A DNA stretch of 64,000 nt from Salicibibacter cibarius (GCF_016495725.1 NZ_CP054705.1:2294001-2358000), one strand, 5' to 3'; counted from the stretch's first letter, positions 52,645 to 62,480 are shown. Numbers and translations are program-made. Notes: generated by a model from the sequence alone, not told the origin.

Positions 52645-55047
52645 TTGAAAGGTTTTATTGCCGAATGGAAGGCAATTTTCGCAGACAAAAAAATGCTCAT
52701 ATCGATCATCGGCATTCTATTGATTCCCGTTTTGTATGGAGGTATTCTGCTTTCGGCTTTCTGGGACCCGTACGGGCAGCTTGAAGAACTTCCCGTTGCT
52801 ATTGTAAATGAAGATGAAGGAGCTGAATTGGACGGAGAAGAAATGAACGTCGGGGATGAATTCGTAGACGAGCTGCTGGAAAGCGAGGATTTCAATTGGA
52901 ACGTGACGGATGCCGATGAAGCGCAACGAGGCTTCGATGCATTCGATTATTATTTATACGTGTTAATCCCTTCTTCTTTTTCTGAAGATGTTTCTTCATT
53001 ACAGGACGAGGATCCTGCAAGTGGAATGATTTATTATGATATCAATGAGGACGTTAACTTTGCTGCCTCGCAAATGGGCACGCAGGCAGTGGACACGATT
53101 GAAGAGGAACTGTCCCAAACATTAACGGAAACCTATGTGGAAGTTGTCGATGATGTATATACCGAGTTGACAGACGCGGCTGTTGAACTTGAGGAAGGAG
53201 CTGAAACGCTTGCGGACGGTGTCGATTCAGCGCTTGAAAACATGGGCTCCCTCACGGACGGCTTAGCAGACTTGCATGAGGGCGCCGACTCCTTACATGA
53301 AGGGGCGAACGAAGCTGCTGAAGGCACCCAAGAATTGCGAACGGAAGTCGAAGCTTTCGCGGAGCTTTTCCATAACAGTGAAGAAGTCGATCAATTGGAA
53401 GATACATTGCACGAGATGCAAACGGATGTAACAAACGCCCGCGCTTATTTGGAAAGCGACGATGCCGCCCAGCTGGAACAATCCCTTCGTTCCCTTGATG
53501 AAAACTGGTCGGCTGCACGTTCTTCCCTGCAATCCGCTGAAGAATCGTTGAGTCAACTGGACGATCGCCTTGAAGACGTTGATCAACCCGTGCAAGACGC
53601 ACAAGGTACACTCGATGACATCCGCGAGATGAATGATCGCCTGGATCAATGGCAAAACCGGGCAAATGAAAGCTTGAATGATTTAGAATCGCTTGCAGGC
53701 GTCTGTTACGAATGGGAAGAGCGGCTTGGCGATTTTGATGACGCCGATGAAGAAGCTCATGCCTTGTCTGATTATATTGCTGAACACTACCCGGAAGATG
53801 AAGCATTACAAAGCTATGCGGATACATTGTCAGAAGTAATAGACGAGATTGACGCTGATGATATTCAACCATGTCAACAAGTCGATGAAACCGTAAATAC
53901 TTTAAATGAGACGTATGATGATATGGAAGAGGCAACGCCGGAGCTTTCAGAGCAACTGGAAGCGATCGATGCCGCATTCAATGAAACCGCAGATACGATT
54001 TCAGATGGACAGGAAGATGTCTCCAATTGGATAAATGACGTAAGTCAGGAGTTGGAAAATGTTCGTGCTGCCGCACCTGAGGGCATCGGTGATGGAGACA
54101 TCGAGCTATTGGACGTGTTTCCGCAAGCAAGATCTACATTGGCAGATCTGGATGAATCCCTTTCCCGGGCAGATGAAGTATTTTCATCGGCAGACGCTAC
54201 GATCGATGAAGCGGAACAAGCGGTGCAAACCCTAGATGAAGGGGTGCAAGATCTGAACGAAGGCGCAGACGAATTGTCATCGGAAATGCAAGAGGCATTC
54301 GAAGGAGGCATTGAGATTGAAGATGGCCTCGAAGAACTCGATGAAGGTTCCCGGGAACTGCACGAAAATCTGGAGACATTGGCCGAAACATTATTGGAAA
54401 ATGAATTAACCGAAGAGCAACAAGCGCTTTTCACTTCCCCCGTTGAATCCGTGTCGGAAAGTGAAACAATGGATTACACGTACGGAGAAGGGCTCTCTCC
54501 TTATTTCTTATCGTTGGGATTGTTCGTCGGAGGCTTGACGCTCTCGATTATCTATCCTTTTTACCAACCGTTGACGAAACACGAAACGGCATGGAGTTGG
54601 TTCTCCGGTAAGTTGGGTGTCATCTGGACAGTAGGCATACTTCAAGCGATCGCTCTCATCGGAGTCACCTTCTTCGGGCTTGATCTGGATATCGCCAGCC
54701 CTGGTTGGTTTTCATTTTTCATGGTCTTCTCCGGCCTTTCCTTTATGACACTGATTTTCATGCTCGTTGCCATATTGGATAATCCCGGACGCTTCATCGC
54801 GATTATTTTATTAATCGTACAGCTCGGAGGAAGTGGAGGTTCTTTCCCCGTGGAACTAACCCCTGTTTTTTTCCAATACGTGCACAACTTGCTGCCGATG
54901 ACGTATTCCGTGGAAGGACTGCGGGCGACGATCATGATGGGCGAACCGGGATTGTTGCTTGAGTCTTGGCCGTTGCTGTTGATTTTGGTGGTATCATTAG
55001 GGGTAACTTTCCTGTTTTTCACCATGAAGCACAAGAAAAATGACTGA
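52645..55047 (+). CDS. yhgE: YhgE/Pip domain membrane protein
   Basis: An 800-aa relative of the phage infection protein Pip and ABC-2-type exporters. N-terminal helix (MLISIIGILLIPVLYGGILLSAF), a roughly 580-residue extracellular, acidic, coiled-coil-rich region with pseudo-repeats (LEEGAETLADGV, LHEGADSLHEGANEAAEGT, LNEGADELSSEM), then about five C-terminal helices ending FLFFTMKHKKND. GGGAGG lies 7 nt before a TTG at 52645; the in-frame ATG at 52612 falls in operator 2. Likely an export or cell-envelope protein under the TetR gene upstream. In lactic bacteria Pip is a phage receptor. Confidence 0.9.
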   Translation: MKGFIAEWKAIFADKKMLISIIGILLIPVLYGGILLSAFWDPYGQLEELPVAIVNEDEGAELDGEEMNVGDEFVDELLESEDFNWNVTDADEAQRGFDAFDYYLYVLIPSSFSEDVSSLQDEDPASGMIYYDINEDVNFAASQMGTQAVDTIEEELSQTLTETYVEVVDDVYTELTDAAVELEEGAETLADGVDSALENMGSLTDGLADLHEGADSLHEGANEAAEGTQELRTEVEAFAELFHNSEEVDQLEDTLHEMQTDVTNARAYLESDDAAQLEQSLRSLDENWSAARSSLQSAEESLSQLDDRLEDVDQPVQDAQGTLDDIREMNDRLDQWQNRANESLNDLESLAGVCYEWEERLGDFDDADEEAHALSDYIAEHYPEDEALQSYADTLSEVIDEIDADDIQPCQQVDETVNTLNETYDDMEEATPELSEQLEAIDAAFNETADTISDGQEDVSNWINDVSQELENVRAAAPEGIGDGDIELLDVFPQARSTLADLDESLSRADEVFSSADATIDEAEQAVQTLDEGVQDLNEGADELSSEMQEAFEGGIEIEDGLEELDEGSRELHENLETLAETLLENELTEEQQALFTSPVESVSESETMDYTYGEGLSPYFLSLGLFVGGLTLSIIYPFYQPLTKHETAWSWFSGKLGVIWTVGILQAIALIGVTFFGLDLDIASPGWFSFFMVFSGLSFMTLIFMLVAILDNPGRFIAIILLIVQLGGSGGSFPVELTPVFFQYVHNLLPMTYSVEGLRATIMMGEPGLLLESWPLLLILVVSLGVTFLFFTMKHKKND

Positions 55048-55050
55048 ATC

Positions 55051-55087
55051 AAAAGGGGCAGCTTACCAGTTGTAGCTGTCCCTTTTT
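55051..55087. terminator. Terminator between yhgE and proV
   Basis: AAAAGGG-CAGCT pairs with AGCTG-CCCTTTTT around a G-T pair; A and T runs serve both directions. Confidence 0.8.
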
Positions 55088-55116
55088 CTATCATTCATGC
55101 ACATATTTTGCCCCTA

Positions 55117-56289
55117 TCAAACGAGCGATGCCAACACCGAAACGCGAGAAATATAGCCCACTAATCGCTCGTCATTGTCTACCACGGCAATTGGATACTT
55201 AGCTTCCGTGGCGATTGGAATTAGTTTCTCAATATACGTTTCAGGGTCGGTCGTAGGATAATCGGATTTTACAATATTTTTCAGTGATTGATTTTCCTTG
55301 TTTGCTTTCATCGCATCGTCGATGGTGACGAGTCCTTCAAGTTTTTTGTTTTCACCGATCACAAACACGCTCGAAATCCCGTGATTTCTCATTTCCTCAA
55401 TCGCCAGTTTAGGGCCTCCCCCAACAGGGACAATGGCGGAGGGTTTTAACATGACATTTTGCGCCTGCAATACTTTCGTTTTATCAATGTCTTTCACAAA
55501 TTCTTTAATATAGTCGCTTTTCGGGGTTTCCAAAACTTCTTCCGGTGTGCCGATTTGCTCCATAACGCCATCTTTCATAACGGCAACCCTGTCACCGAGT
55601 TGAAAAGCTTCGTTCACATCGTGCGTAATAAAAATAATTGTTTTTTTCAGTTTGGCTTGAATGTCCAGTAATTCCAATTGCATCTCTCGTCGAATCAATG
55701 GGTCCAATGCACTGAATGGTTCGTCCATCAGCAGAATATCCGGATCAGTAGCTAAAGCCCTTGCCAAGCCAACCCTTTGTTGCATGCCACCACTTAGCTC
55801 GCCGGGTCTTTTTTGTTCCCAACCTTCAAGCCCGACGGTTTTTAAAACTTGCTTAGCCGTTTCTTCTCTTTCTTCTTGACTGATCCCTTTGACTTCCAGA
55901 CCATAAGCGACATTCGTTAAAATCGATCGATGGCTAAACAAGCCAAAGTGTTGAAAGACCATAGCCATATTGTTTTGCCTAAATTCACTTAATGTTTTTT
56001 TCGAGTAGGGAACAATATCTTCCCCGTTCACAATCACTTTTCCCGCGGTCGGTCGATTCAACATATTTAAACAGCGGATCAAGGTCGATTTTCCACTTCC
56101 AGACAAACCCATAATAACGAAAAATTCACTTTCGGACACGTCAAAGGAGACGTCGTATACACCGACGGTATGTCCCGTTTGTTCCAATATGGCGTCCTTG
56201 GAGTCTCCTTTTTCCACTAGGTCAAGAGCCTTCTCAGGGTCTTGACCAAAGATTTTGGTTAAATGCTCAACTTTGATCTTTGTGGACAT
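55117..56289 (-). CDS. Betaine/choline ABC transporter ATPase (ProV-like)
   Basis: ATPase subunit, 390 aa, of a quaternary-amine importer. Walker A GLSGSGKST, FQHFGLFSHR, LSGGMQQRVGLAR, ILLMDEPFSALD, ITHD, plus two C-terminal CBS domains (about 275-390) typical of osmosensing OpuA/ProV subunits. A paralogue of OpuAA at 28409-29626. Last of the three-gene SBP-permease-ATPase operon, 26 nt after the permease. Confidence 0.92.
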   Translation of the reverse strand: MSTKIKVEHLTKIFGQDPEKALDLVEKGDSKDAILEQTGHTVGVYDVSFDVSESEFFVIMGLSGSGKSTLIRCLNMLNRPTAGKVIVNGEDIVPYSKKTLSEFRQNNMAMVFQHFGLFSHRSILTNVAYGLEVKGISQEEREETAKQVLKTVGLEGWEQKRPGELSGGMQQRVGLARALATDPDILLMDEPFSALDPLIRREMQLELLDIQAKLKKTIIFITHDVNEAFQLGDRVAVMKDGVMEQIGTPEEVLETPKSDYIKEFVKDIDKTKVLQAQNVMLKPSAIVPVGGGPKLAIEEMRNHGISSVFVIGENKKLEGLVTIDDAMKANKENQSLKNIVKSDYPTTDPETYIEKLIPIATEAKYPIAVVDNDERLVGYISRVSVLASLV

Positions 56290-56315
56290 CTTCCATTCCT
56301 ACTTTCACAATTTGA

Positions 56316-57164
56316 TCAATCACTGTATTTGTACTTTTCAGCCACGCTTTGAGATAAGCGATCCAGAATAATGGCCAGAAAAACGATGCTGATCCCGGCT
56401 TCAAACCCTGTAGCGATATCAATTTGTTGCAATGCAGAGAGGACTTCCAGTCCCAAGCCTTGTGCACCAACCATGGAAGCAACGACGACCATCGCGAGCG
56501 CCATCATCGTCGTTTGGTTAATCCCGGTCATAATGGTCGGTAAAGCTTGAGGCAATTGGACTTTTAACAGTATCTGTGAAGTGGATGAACCGAAAGAGTC
56601 AGCAGCTTCCACCATTTCTTTTGAAACGTTGCGAATCGCCAAGTTCGTTAAACGAATGACAGGAGGAATCGCGTAGATGATAGTGGCAAACATGCCCGGA
56701 ACAACGCCCAATCCGAAAAGCATCATCGCCGGAATGAGATAAACAAAAGTAGGCATCGTTTGCATGGCATCCAGAATCGGTTTCATGAACCTTTCGAATC
56801 GATCTTTATAGGCCATAAAAATACCGATAGGGATACCTACGATAAGGGAAATGATGACAGATGCCAAAATAATCGATACTGTATCCATCATGAGCTCCCA
56901 ATAGCCGAAAGCACCGATCATAAAAATGAAAATCGCAAAAATCAAACCTGTCCACAAACGAATCAACCGCCAGCCCAGCAGAAAAACAACCGCGATGATC
57001 ACCCACCAAGGCAACCACAAGAGGAAGGAAGACGATAACTGAAAGCTCCATATAATAGCATCTGAAAGCACATCAAAAACAACGCCAAGGTTGTCGGTAA
57101 GCCAGTTGACAAAATCATCTATATATTGTCCAAGATCAAAATCAATGTCTGGAAACGTATTCAT
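56316..57164 (-). CDS. Betaine/choline ABC transporter permease (ProW-like)
   Basis: A 282-aa membrane permease with about seven helices and the EAA-like loop near VEAADSFGSSTSQILLKVQLPQALPTIMTGI. An N-terminal extracellular stretch (MNTFPDIDFDLGQYIDDFVNWL) precedes the first helix, as in OpuAB. It is the intact paralogue of the frameshifted permease at 27602-28446, and could in principle supply function to that operon, though subunit exchange is unproven. Confidence 0.92.
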   Translation of the reverse strand: MNTFPDIDFDLGQYIDDFVNWLTDNLGVVFDVLSDAIIWSFQLSSSFLLWLPWWVIIAVVFLLGWRLIRLWTGLIFAIFIFMIGAFGYWELMMDTVSIILASVIISLIVGIPIGIFMAYKDRFERFMKPILDAMQTMPTFVYLIPAMMLFGLGVVPGMFATIIYAIPPVIRLTNLAIRNVSKEMVEAADSFGSSTSQILLKVQLPQALPTIMTGINQTTMMALAMVVVASMVGAQGLGLEVLSALQQIDIATGFEAGISIVFLAIILDRLSQSVAEKYKYSD

Positions 57165-57241
57165 CGCTTCCCGGGGAACCGGATAGTAGCCATTCCCACT
57201 TCACTCCATTCTCTTGGTAACTTTTTCTTTAAAACAAAGAG

Positions 57242-57288
57242 GAAAGAGCAAACAGAGACTTTATCATTTTGTCCACTGTTTGTCTTTC
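57242..57288 (-). promoter_or_regulatory. Intercistronic hairpin, binding protein to permease
   Basis: GAAAGACAAACAG and CTGTTTG-CTCTTTC form a long, slightly bulged stem in the 136-nt gap, with no T run. Probably lowers expression of membrane subunits relative to the binding protein or protects the upstream mRNA. Confidence 0.5.
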
Positions 57289-57300
57289 TTCAAACGTTGT

Positions 57301-58293
57301 TTATAAAGACGCCAGTACATCTTCAGCTACATCTTCGGGCACCCATTCGGTCCAAAGATCTTCGTACTCCTCTAAGAACCATTCGGCAGCTTCCCATTCA
57401 TCCGCATCATTTTCTTCCATATAGTGAAGTGCTTCTCCGGTAATGTCACTGCTCGTCTCATATTGTTCCAGAAACGCAACAAATTCCTCATCATTTTCTG
57501 CAAACTCTGTGTTGGCTGTCACGGTTACGGGCTGGGATGGGAAAAACGGATCGTCAGGGTCTTCTTCTTCTAATAATGTCATATCAAGCAAACCGATAAT
57601 CCAAGTAGGCTCCCAATTATAACCGATCCACGGCTCTCCATCTTCATATGCAGTTAACAAAGAAGTGTTAAGGGCAGCCTCCGATCCCGGGCTGAACAAA
57701 TTATAGTTCTCATTCAATCCGGCCTCTTCATACATATCATCTACAATCGTTTCCGCTTCGTATCCGGGGGGAGAACCATATATTCGCCCAATTCCATCTT
57801 CATCCGGGTCCTCGAACACTTCCCAGTATTCTTCCAAGTCCCCTACAGATTCCAGATCAGGCGCCATCGGTTCTATACCTTCCTCTTCGTCTCCTTCAAT
57901 GACAAATGTTGGAACATACAACCCTTGTTCATTATCATCAAAGTTCGTGGAAAGCTCAACAATTTCGCCTGCATCCATCCCTTCTTGATACGGCTCTTGC
58001 ATATTCTCGATCCATGTTTCCAAATAAACATCGATATCTCCGTCTCTCAACCCTTGCAATGTAGCCGGAGAGCTCCCTGTCTGCGTCTCCGTAGCATACC
58101 CGTATCCTTCTTCAGCAATGATTTGCGCAACAGAATTATGAAACCATATGCTTTCCCATTCAGGTTCGGCAAAGACGATCGTTTCGTTGTCTTCTTCCGC
58201 TCCACCACAAGCCGCTAAGCTAAAGGCTGCAACGGAAAGCAGACCACCTGTGCACCATAATTTATTTCTTTTTTTTCGAAATCCATTCTTCAT
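57301..58293 (-). CDS. Betaine/choline binding lipoprotein (ProX-like)
   Basis: A 330-aa binding protein with lipobox LAAC (C29). The mature domain (IVFAEPEWESIWFHNSVAQIIAEEGYGY, GDIDVYLETWIEN, GYNWEPTWI) is of the ProX type, different from the OpuAC type in the first operon, so ligand range probably differs (choline, proline betaine, carnitine or similar). Very acidic surface. GGAGGGG lies 9 nt before the ATG, and a consensus promoter lies 56 bp upstream. Head of the operon. Confidence 0.9.
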   Translation of the reverse strand: MKNGFRKKRNKLWCTGGLLSVAAFSLAACGGAEEDNETIVFAEPEWESIWFHNSVAQIIAEEGYGYATETQTGSSPATLQGLRDGDIDVYLETWIENMQEPYQEGMDAGEIVELSTNFDDNEQGLYVPTFVIEGDEEEGIEPMAPDLESVGDLEEYWEVFEDPDEDGIGRIYGSPPGYEAETIVDDMYEEAGLNENYNLFSPGSEAALNTSLLTAYEDGEPWIGYNWEPTWIIGLLDMTLLEEEDPDDPFFPSQPVTVTANTEFAENDEEFVAFLEQYETSSDITGEALHYMEENDADEWEAAEWFLEEYEDLWTEWVPEDVAEDVLASL

Positions 58294-58348
58294 TTAACAA
58301 AACCCCTCCAAATTTTCTATGTATGATGTTTATCTAATTTACTTGCTC

Positions 58349-58377
58349 ATTACACCAAACTTCATGTAAGAAGTCAA
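58349..58377 (-). promoter_or_regulatory. SigA promoter of the ProX-like operon
   Basis: Minus strand: TTGACT (58377-58372), 17 bp, TGTAAT (58354-58349). Upstream, around 58400-58430, are direct GATAAC hexamers of unknown meaning. Confidence 0.7.
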
Positions 58378-58675
58378 AATAGTAATCAGTCGTTATTCTT
58401 ACATATTTGTCGTTATCGTTATCATTTGCTGGCAAAGAAAACTTATACCGATGAATTTTAGCAATTTCGGTTATAATTCATTATAATTCGACAAAAACAC
58501 TGATTGAATTGAATTCTTTTATGGAAAATGAAAACAGAAGCTACCATTTGACGCTTTTTTCTGCTTTTTGGACACATTTTTTGCCCCGCGCTTCCCTGAT
58601 ATTCCATTAATTAAAAAAACTTGATACTTCAAGCCAAAAGGAACACCTTCATCGTGAAATATCAGTACATTCACC

Positions 58676-58971
58676 TATTTAGGGACTGCTGAATAACGGA
58701 AAAAGATTGGCACATAAGTATTTTTCGTTGATGTTATCAAAACTGGATGCAAGGAATTCTATCCTAAAAGCAGAAAACCCTTGCACTTCTGGAAACATAC
58801 GAAGGGGTGACGCTGCAATGGCGAGACGCCAGCGGAAAAACGGACGCGTCAAGACTCCGCAGCGCCGGTTTTGCGCGAGGAGGCTTGACCGTTCGTCCGC
58901 GAAAAGCGAAGCCATGGAAGCGGCATCCCGGCTTCAGCTGATATATGCAGTTGTTCAGCAATCCCTATTTA
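58676..58971. mobile_element. 284-bp MITE with 6-bp target duplication
   Basis: Terminal inverted repeats GGGACTGCTGAATAAC (58682-58697) and GTTGTTCAGCAATCCC (58950-58965), two mismatches in 16. Flanked by a perfect direct repeat TATTTA (58676-58681 and 58966-58971). No coding sequence. The centre is distinctly more G+C-rich than the host spacer and includes short inverted repeats (GGCGAGACGCC). The ends resemble those of IS1182-type elements, but the parent is not in this window. Confidence 0.8.
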
Positions 58972-59059
58972 TCGACGATTATCCACATATTTAACTTGCT
59001 AGTTTACCGCGTGACACGGTTCATCAATCGTCTTCTTCCTTCGAAACCATTGATAGTCA

Positions 59060-59725
59060 TCAGTGCTTTCTAAAATGAGAGTTCGTCATATTCACCGGTG
59101 TGTTTGTTTCGATAATGTGCTTTTTTAAACTTTGGATAGCCTCATCCACATCTCTCGTTTTGAAAGCATCCAATACAAAACGGTGGTCTTCCGTATGTTT
59201 TTGTAAATCTAAAGACTGTTCTTTTTGATATGAAAAAAGCAGACGAATCCGGTTAAATATCCCATCCCATAAAGATTCAACATTACTCATGTTAGAGGAA
59301 GAGATGATCAATTCGTGAAATTGCATATCCAAGTCGCTAAAAAGGAGATGATCATTAAATATGGCGGCACGTCTCATTTGCTCTACGATACGCTCGAATT
59401 TATCAAAATCTTTCTGCTCCCAAAGTGGCAAAGTGTTTTTTAAAGCAAATGTTTCAATATTAACCCTCATAGGAACTAACAACTCTGTAACTTCTTCCGT
59501 TGTAATATGACTTACTTTGGTTTCTTTATATGCTGTAGAAATCAGTAACCCTTCCATAACTAATAGTTGCATAGCTTCACGTATGGGACCTCTACTCACT
59601 TCCAAATCCTCGGAAATTTTTGTTTCTGTCACTTTTTCGCCAGGGCTAAGCTGGCCCATAAAAATGGCCTTTCTGATTTCCCCGGCAATTTGATGTTTTA
59701 ACGAAGTTTTTTTTAGGTTATTCAT
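59060..59725 (-). CDS. GntR/FadR-type regulator (FCD domain)
   Basis: A 221-aa repressor. Winged helix (GEKVTETKISEDLEVSRGPIREAMQLLVMEGLL, residues 28-60) and an FCD ligand domain with the metal-binding pattern around DMQFHELI and H-containing helices (HTEDHRFVLDAF). Directly downstream of, and on the same strand as, the catabolic cluster 59945-63932, but separated by a terminator. Likely its local regulator, responding to a carboxylate substrate or product. Confidence 0.9.
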   Translation of the reverse strand: MNNLKKTSLKHQIAGEIRKAIFMGQLSPGEKVTETKISEDLEVSRGPIREAMQLLVMEGLLISTAYKETKVSHITTEEVTELLVPMRVNIETFALKNTLPLWEQKDFDKFERIVEQMRRAAIFNDHLLFSDLDMQFHELIISSSNMSNVESLWDGIFNRIRLLFSYQKEQSLDLQKHTEDHRFVLDAFKTRDVDEAIQSLKKHIIETNTPVNMTNSHFRKH

Positions 59726-59856
59726 GATATCACCTTAATTAAATACGATAGTCTCTCGATTCTATCGTAGCATCTATGACAATATACACTTTTTATGGAA
59801 GCGAGCCAAATAACGGCATCCACTAGAGACTCGTTGTCATTCCCAATGGGAGTGTG

Positions 59857-59898
59857 CCCTTGAAAACCCTCGGTATCAGACACCGAGGGATACAAGGG
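59857..59898 (-). terminator. Terminator of the catabolic operon
   Basis: Inner stem CCCTCGGT (59867-59874) with ACCGAGGG (59882-59889), outer CCCTTG with CAAGGG, TTTTC on the minus strand. It lies 46 nt past the reductase stop. Confidence 0.8.
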
Positions 59899-59944
59899 TT
59901 AAACAACCAGTTGATATGATGTGCGGCATGGTCTTCTGCTTCAT

Positions 59945-60955
59945 CTAAACTTGACCCATTTTCGGGAACAAATGTGTACTGTGTTGTGGTTGCAGGCGGC
60001 TCTCCGGATCAAGGTATGCTTTCACATTACTTATGCCTGTAGGTGCTTCTCCAAATCCGGTGGCAATGAGCTTTATTTTTCCCTCATACGTTGTTATATC
60101 TCCTGCCGCAAAAATGCCTTCGATATTCGTTTCCATTTTAGAATTGACGACAATCGAGTTTTTCTCAATATCCAAACCCCAATCTTTAATAGGCCCCAGG
60201 GAAGATATAAACCCGTAATTAACAATCAGGTCGTCAATGTCATACCCCTCTTTTCTATCCCCATTCGTTTCTTGAACCACAATCTTATTCACTGTCTGTT
60301 CGTCTCCTATAATTTCTTCAGGTGTAAAGGGGGTTAACACATTGATGCTTGATTGTTGGAGTTTTTCCACGCTGTGCTCATGGGCTCGAAATTTGCTCCG
60401 CCTATGACATAGTTTTACGCTTTTGGCAATGGGTTCAAGCATTAAAGCCCAGTCCACAGCCGAGTCTCCTCCGCCACAAACAAATACTTCTTTTCCTTCA
60501 AAATGGTTAAGGTCATCGATAAAATAATGAAGATTTTTGTCTTCGTACCATTGAGCATTGTCTAATTTTAATTTACGTGGTTGAAACGCACCGACACCAG
60601 CTGTAATTAAAATCGTTTTGGAATAATGAACATTTTCCTCGGTTTGAAGGGTAAATATTCCTTCTTCATCCTTCTCTATCGTTTGTAACGTCTCATTTAA
60701 TATTATAGCTGGATCAAACTGAAAAGCCTGCGTTTTTAAATGATCAACAAGCCCTTGTCCAGTTATCTCCGGAAAACCTGCCACATCATAAATATATTTT
60801 TCGGGATACAATGCAGAAAGCTGCCCTCCGAGCTGGGGCATGCTTTCGATTACCTTCACATTTAATTGACGCATCCCGGCATAAAAGGCAGAAAATAATC
60901 CTGCCGGACCGCCTCCGATAATGATTACATCATAAATATCCTCTTTAGGCAACAA
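59945..60955 (-). CDS. Ferredoxin-NADP reductase, YumC type
   Basis: FAD flavoprotein of the thioredoxin-reductase-like FNR group, 336 aa, passing electrons from NADPH to ferredoxin. [17 protein letters not shown] (FAD), [33 protein letters not shown] (NADPH) and [23 protein letters not shown] follow Bacillus YumC along the whole length. The CxxC pair of thioredoxin reductase is absent. AGGAGG lies 6 nt before a TTG at 60955. A GTG ten codons earlier would include that site. It follows a Rieske ferredoxin gene, so it probably reduces that ferredoxin. The single housekeeping YumC may be elsewhere. Confidence 0.9.
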   Translation of the reverse strand: MLPKEDIYDVIIIGGGPAGLFSAFYAGMRQLNVKVIESMPQLGGQLSALYPEKYIYDVAGFPEITGQGLVDHLKTQAFQFDPAIILNETLQTIEKDEEGIFTLQTEENVHYSKTILITAGVGAFQPRKLKLDNAQWYEDKNLHYFIDDLNHFEGKEVFVCGGGDSAVDWALMLEPIAKSVKLCHRRSKFRAHEHSVEKLQQSSINVLTPFTPEEIIGDEQTVNKIVVQETNGDRKEGYDIDDLIVNYGFISSLGPIKDWGLDIEKNSIVVNSKMETNIEGIFAAGDITTYEGKIKLIATGFGEAPTGISNVKAYLDPESRLQPQHSTHLFPKMGQV

Positions 60956-61002
60956 TTTTTGCCTCCTCTCTTGCCACTTCCACACCGGGGCAGGTCTCGC
61001 GT

Positions 61003-61022
61003 GGTATGGTATGGTATGGTAT
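61003..61022. repeat. (GGTAT)4 microsatellite
   Basis: Four perfect 5-bp repeats in the 80-nt gap between the Rieske ferredoxin stop and the reductase start, 48 nt upstream of the reductase TTG. Slippage would change the length of this gap. Confidence 0.85.
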
Positions 61023-61035
61023 GCTTTGCTTTATC

Positions 61036-61398
61036 TTATTTCCTGGTAGAAACGATAACATCGTCCCCTTCGAATGATACGTTGAAATTCCCTAGCTTGC
61101 GATTGGGATCGACAAGCATGCGTCCTTCGTTTTTGATGTCATATTCGATTCCATGCCAAGGACAGCGAAGAATCTCGCCTTCTTTCACATAATGGTATTC
61201 TCCGGGCGTATCCGTAGGAGCAGGAGCCCCACATACCACGCCTTCCGACATGGCAGCCCCTTGATGGACACATTTATCTGTAAAGGCATAAAATTCACCG
61301 TCAGGTGTACGGCACAAAACGATCGGTATCGGACCTAAATTAGTACTCATGATATTTCCGGGGGATAATTCTTCTTTCTTGCACACCACTTCTTTCAT
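61036..61398 (-). CDS. Rieske-type [2Fe-2S] ferredoxin
   Basis: A 120-aa small Rieske protein. Cluster ligands C43-x-H45 in DKCVHQGA and C79-x-x-H82 in RCPWHG. An insertion of about 20 residues between them (CGAPAPTDTPGEYHYVKEG) is longer than in minimal dioxygenase ferredoxins. The ATG overlaps the amidohydrolase stop (ATGA), so the two are coupled. Together with the YumC-like reductase it makes a complete electron chain for an oxygenase, here probably the HD-domain protein or an enzyme beyond the window. Confidence 0.92.
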   Translation of the reverse strand: MKEVVCKKEELSPGNIMSTNLGPIPIVLCRTPDGEFYAFTDKCVHQGAAMSEGVVCGAPAPTDTPGEYHYVKEGEILRCPWHGIEYDIKNEGRMLVDPNRKLGNFNVSFEGDDVIVSTRK

Positions 61399-62480
61399 TG
61401 TGTAACTTTCCCCACCTTTGTTGGTAACTTTGGATATAAATTTCTGGCATTTTCTGCAAAAATCTTTTGTTCCAGCTCTTCTCCGAGGGGGGGGAGTGCC
61501 CGGAACGGGGAATCATAATCCCAATGGGGATAATCCGTGGAAAAACAAACGATTTCGTCAGAATCCATAAGTTCAATAAACTTTAGAAATTCGTCCTTTG
61601 TTAGCTCATCGACAGGCTGAGTCGTAACGCGAACATGATCCTTAACGGTATCACTTGGCATCCGCTTGACCCAAGGGACCTCATGACGAAGTACTTTGTA
61701 TTGTTGATCCATTTTTTTCATAAACGCAGGGATATATGTGAAACCGGCTTCAATCATCGCCAACTTCAGATTCGGGTATTTTTCAAAAACGCCGTTAAAG
61801 ATCATGCTGCTAATCTGAATCATATGCGTATTCGGCATGACGGAATGCCATTCAACAAAGTAACGCGGAAATTTGCCGTAATAATTCGGCGGTTCTTGAT
61901 GATGCATACCGATCATCAAATTATGGCGTTCAGCTGCCTCAAAAATCGGGTGGTAATACGGATCTCCCCACGGGCGATCATCAATCGGCAACAGCACTTG
62001 CACCATTTTCGGATGAGAGCCAACCCGTTCAATCTCTCTGACCGCAGATGCAGGATCCTGAGCCGCAATGTGTACAGATCCATATAAGCGGTCATCTTTT
62101 TCCAGCCAATTTTCAATTTGCCAATCATTATAAGCAGTAGCTAAAGCTACAGCCATCTCATACCAACCATTCATCGATGATGGAGACGGATCACCCGCTC
62201 CTGTTAAAATCCCCGCCTCATGGCCAACATCATCGAGTAATTGTTGCTGCATAAATGAGAGATCGTTTCCTGCCGGACGACCGTCGGGAACTTTAGCATC
62301 CGCCCGATCAAGGCCCGCTGCTCCTAATATAGGATAAGGAAGATGTTTTTCCTGCACCCAATTCGTATCTTTTATATATCTTTGCCAAGGATTATCCAAA
62401 TAGGGAAGCAGTTCATCGTAAGTAACCCTTTCGTGAATATCCATGTCAATAATTGGACGTTTTTTCTTGCTTTCAGCCAT
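61395..62480 (-). CDS. Amidohydrolase-2 family metal-dependent hydrolase/decarboxylase
   Basis: A TIM-barrel protein of the ACMSD/resorcylate decarboxylase superfamily, 361 aa. Metal pair D14-x-H16 in DMDIHE, histidine in GMHHQEPP, and the aspartate in CFSTDYPHWDYD. These enzymes decarboxylate or hydrolyse small aromatic or unsaturated acids. GAGAGGTGG lies before the ATG. It is the third gene of the aldolase-HD-amidohydrolase-ferredoxin-reductase operon. Substrate unknown. Confidence 0.88.
   Translation of the reverse strand: MAESKKKRPIIDMDIHERVTYDELLPYLDNPWQRYIKDTNWVQEKHLPYPILGAAGLDRADAKVPDGRPAGNDLSFMQQQLLDDVGHEAGILTGAGDPSPSSMNGWYEMAVALATAYNDWQIENWLEKDDRLYGSVHIAAQDPASAVREIERVGSHPKMVQVLLPIDDRPWGDPYYHPIFEAAERHNLMIGMHHQEPPNYYGKFPRYFVEWHSVMPNTHMIQISSMIFNGVFEKYPNLKLAMIEAGFTYIPAFMKKMDQQYKVLRHEVPWVKRMPSDTVKDHVRVTTQPVDELTKDEFLKFIELMDSDEIVCFSTDYPHWDYDSPFRALPPLGEELEQKIFAENARNLYPKLPTKVGKVTQ

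Noticed and set aside
58400-58440. Fur box upstream of the ProX-like operon
   Set aside because: Only direct GATAAC hexamers occur; the inverted third hexamer of a Fur site is missing, and an osmolyte operon is not an expected target.
59945-60955. Thioredoxin reductase
   Set aside because: The redox CxxC is absent ([11 protein letters not shown] instead) and the whole length follows YumC ferredoxin-NADP reductase.
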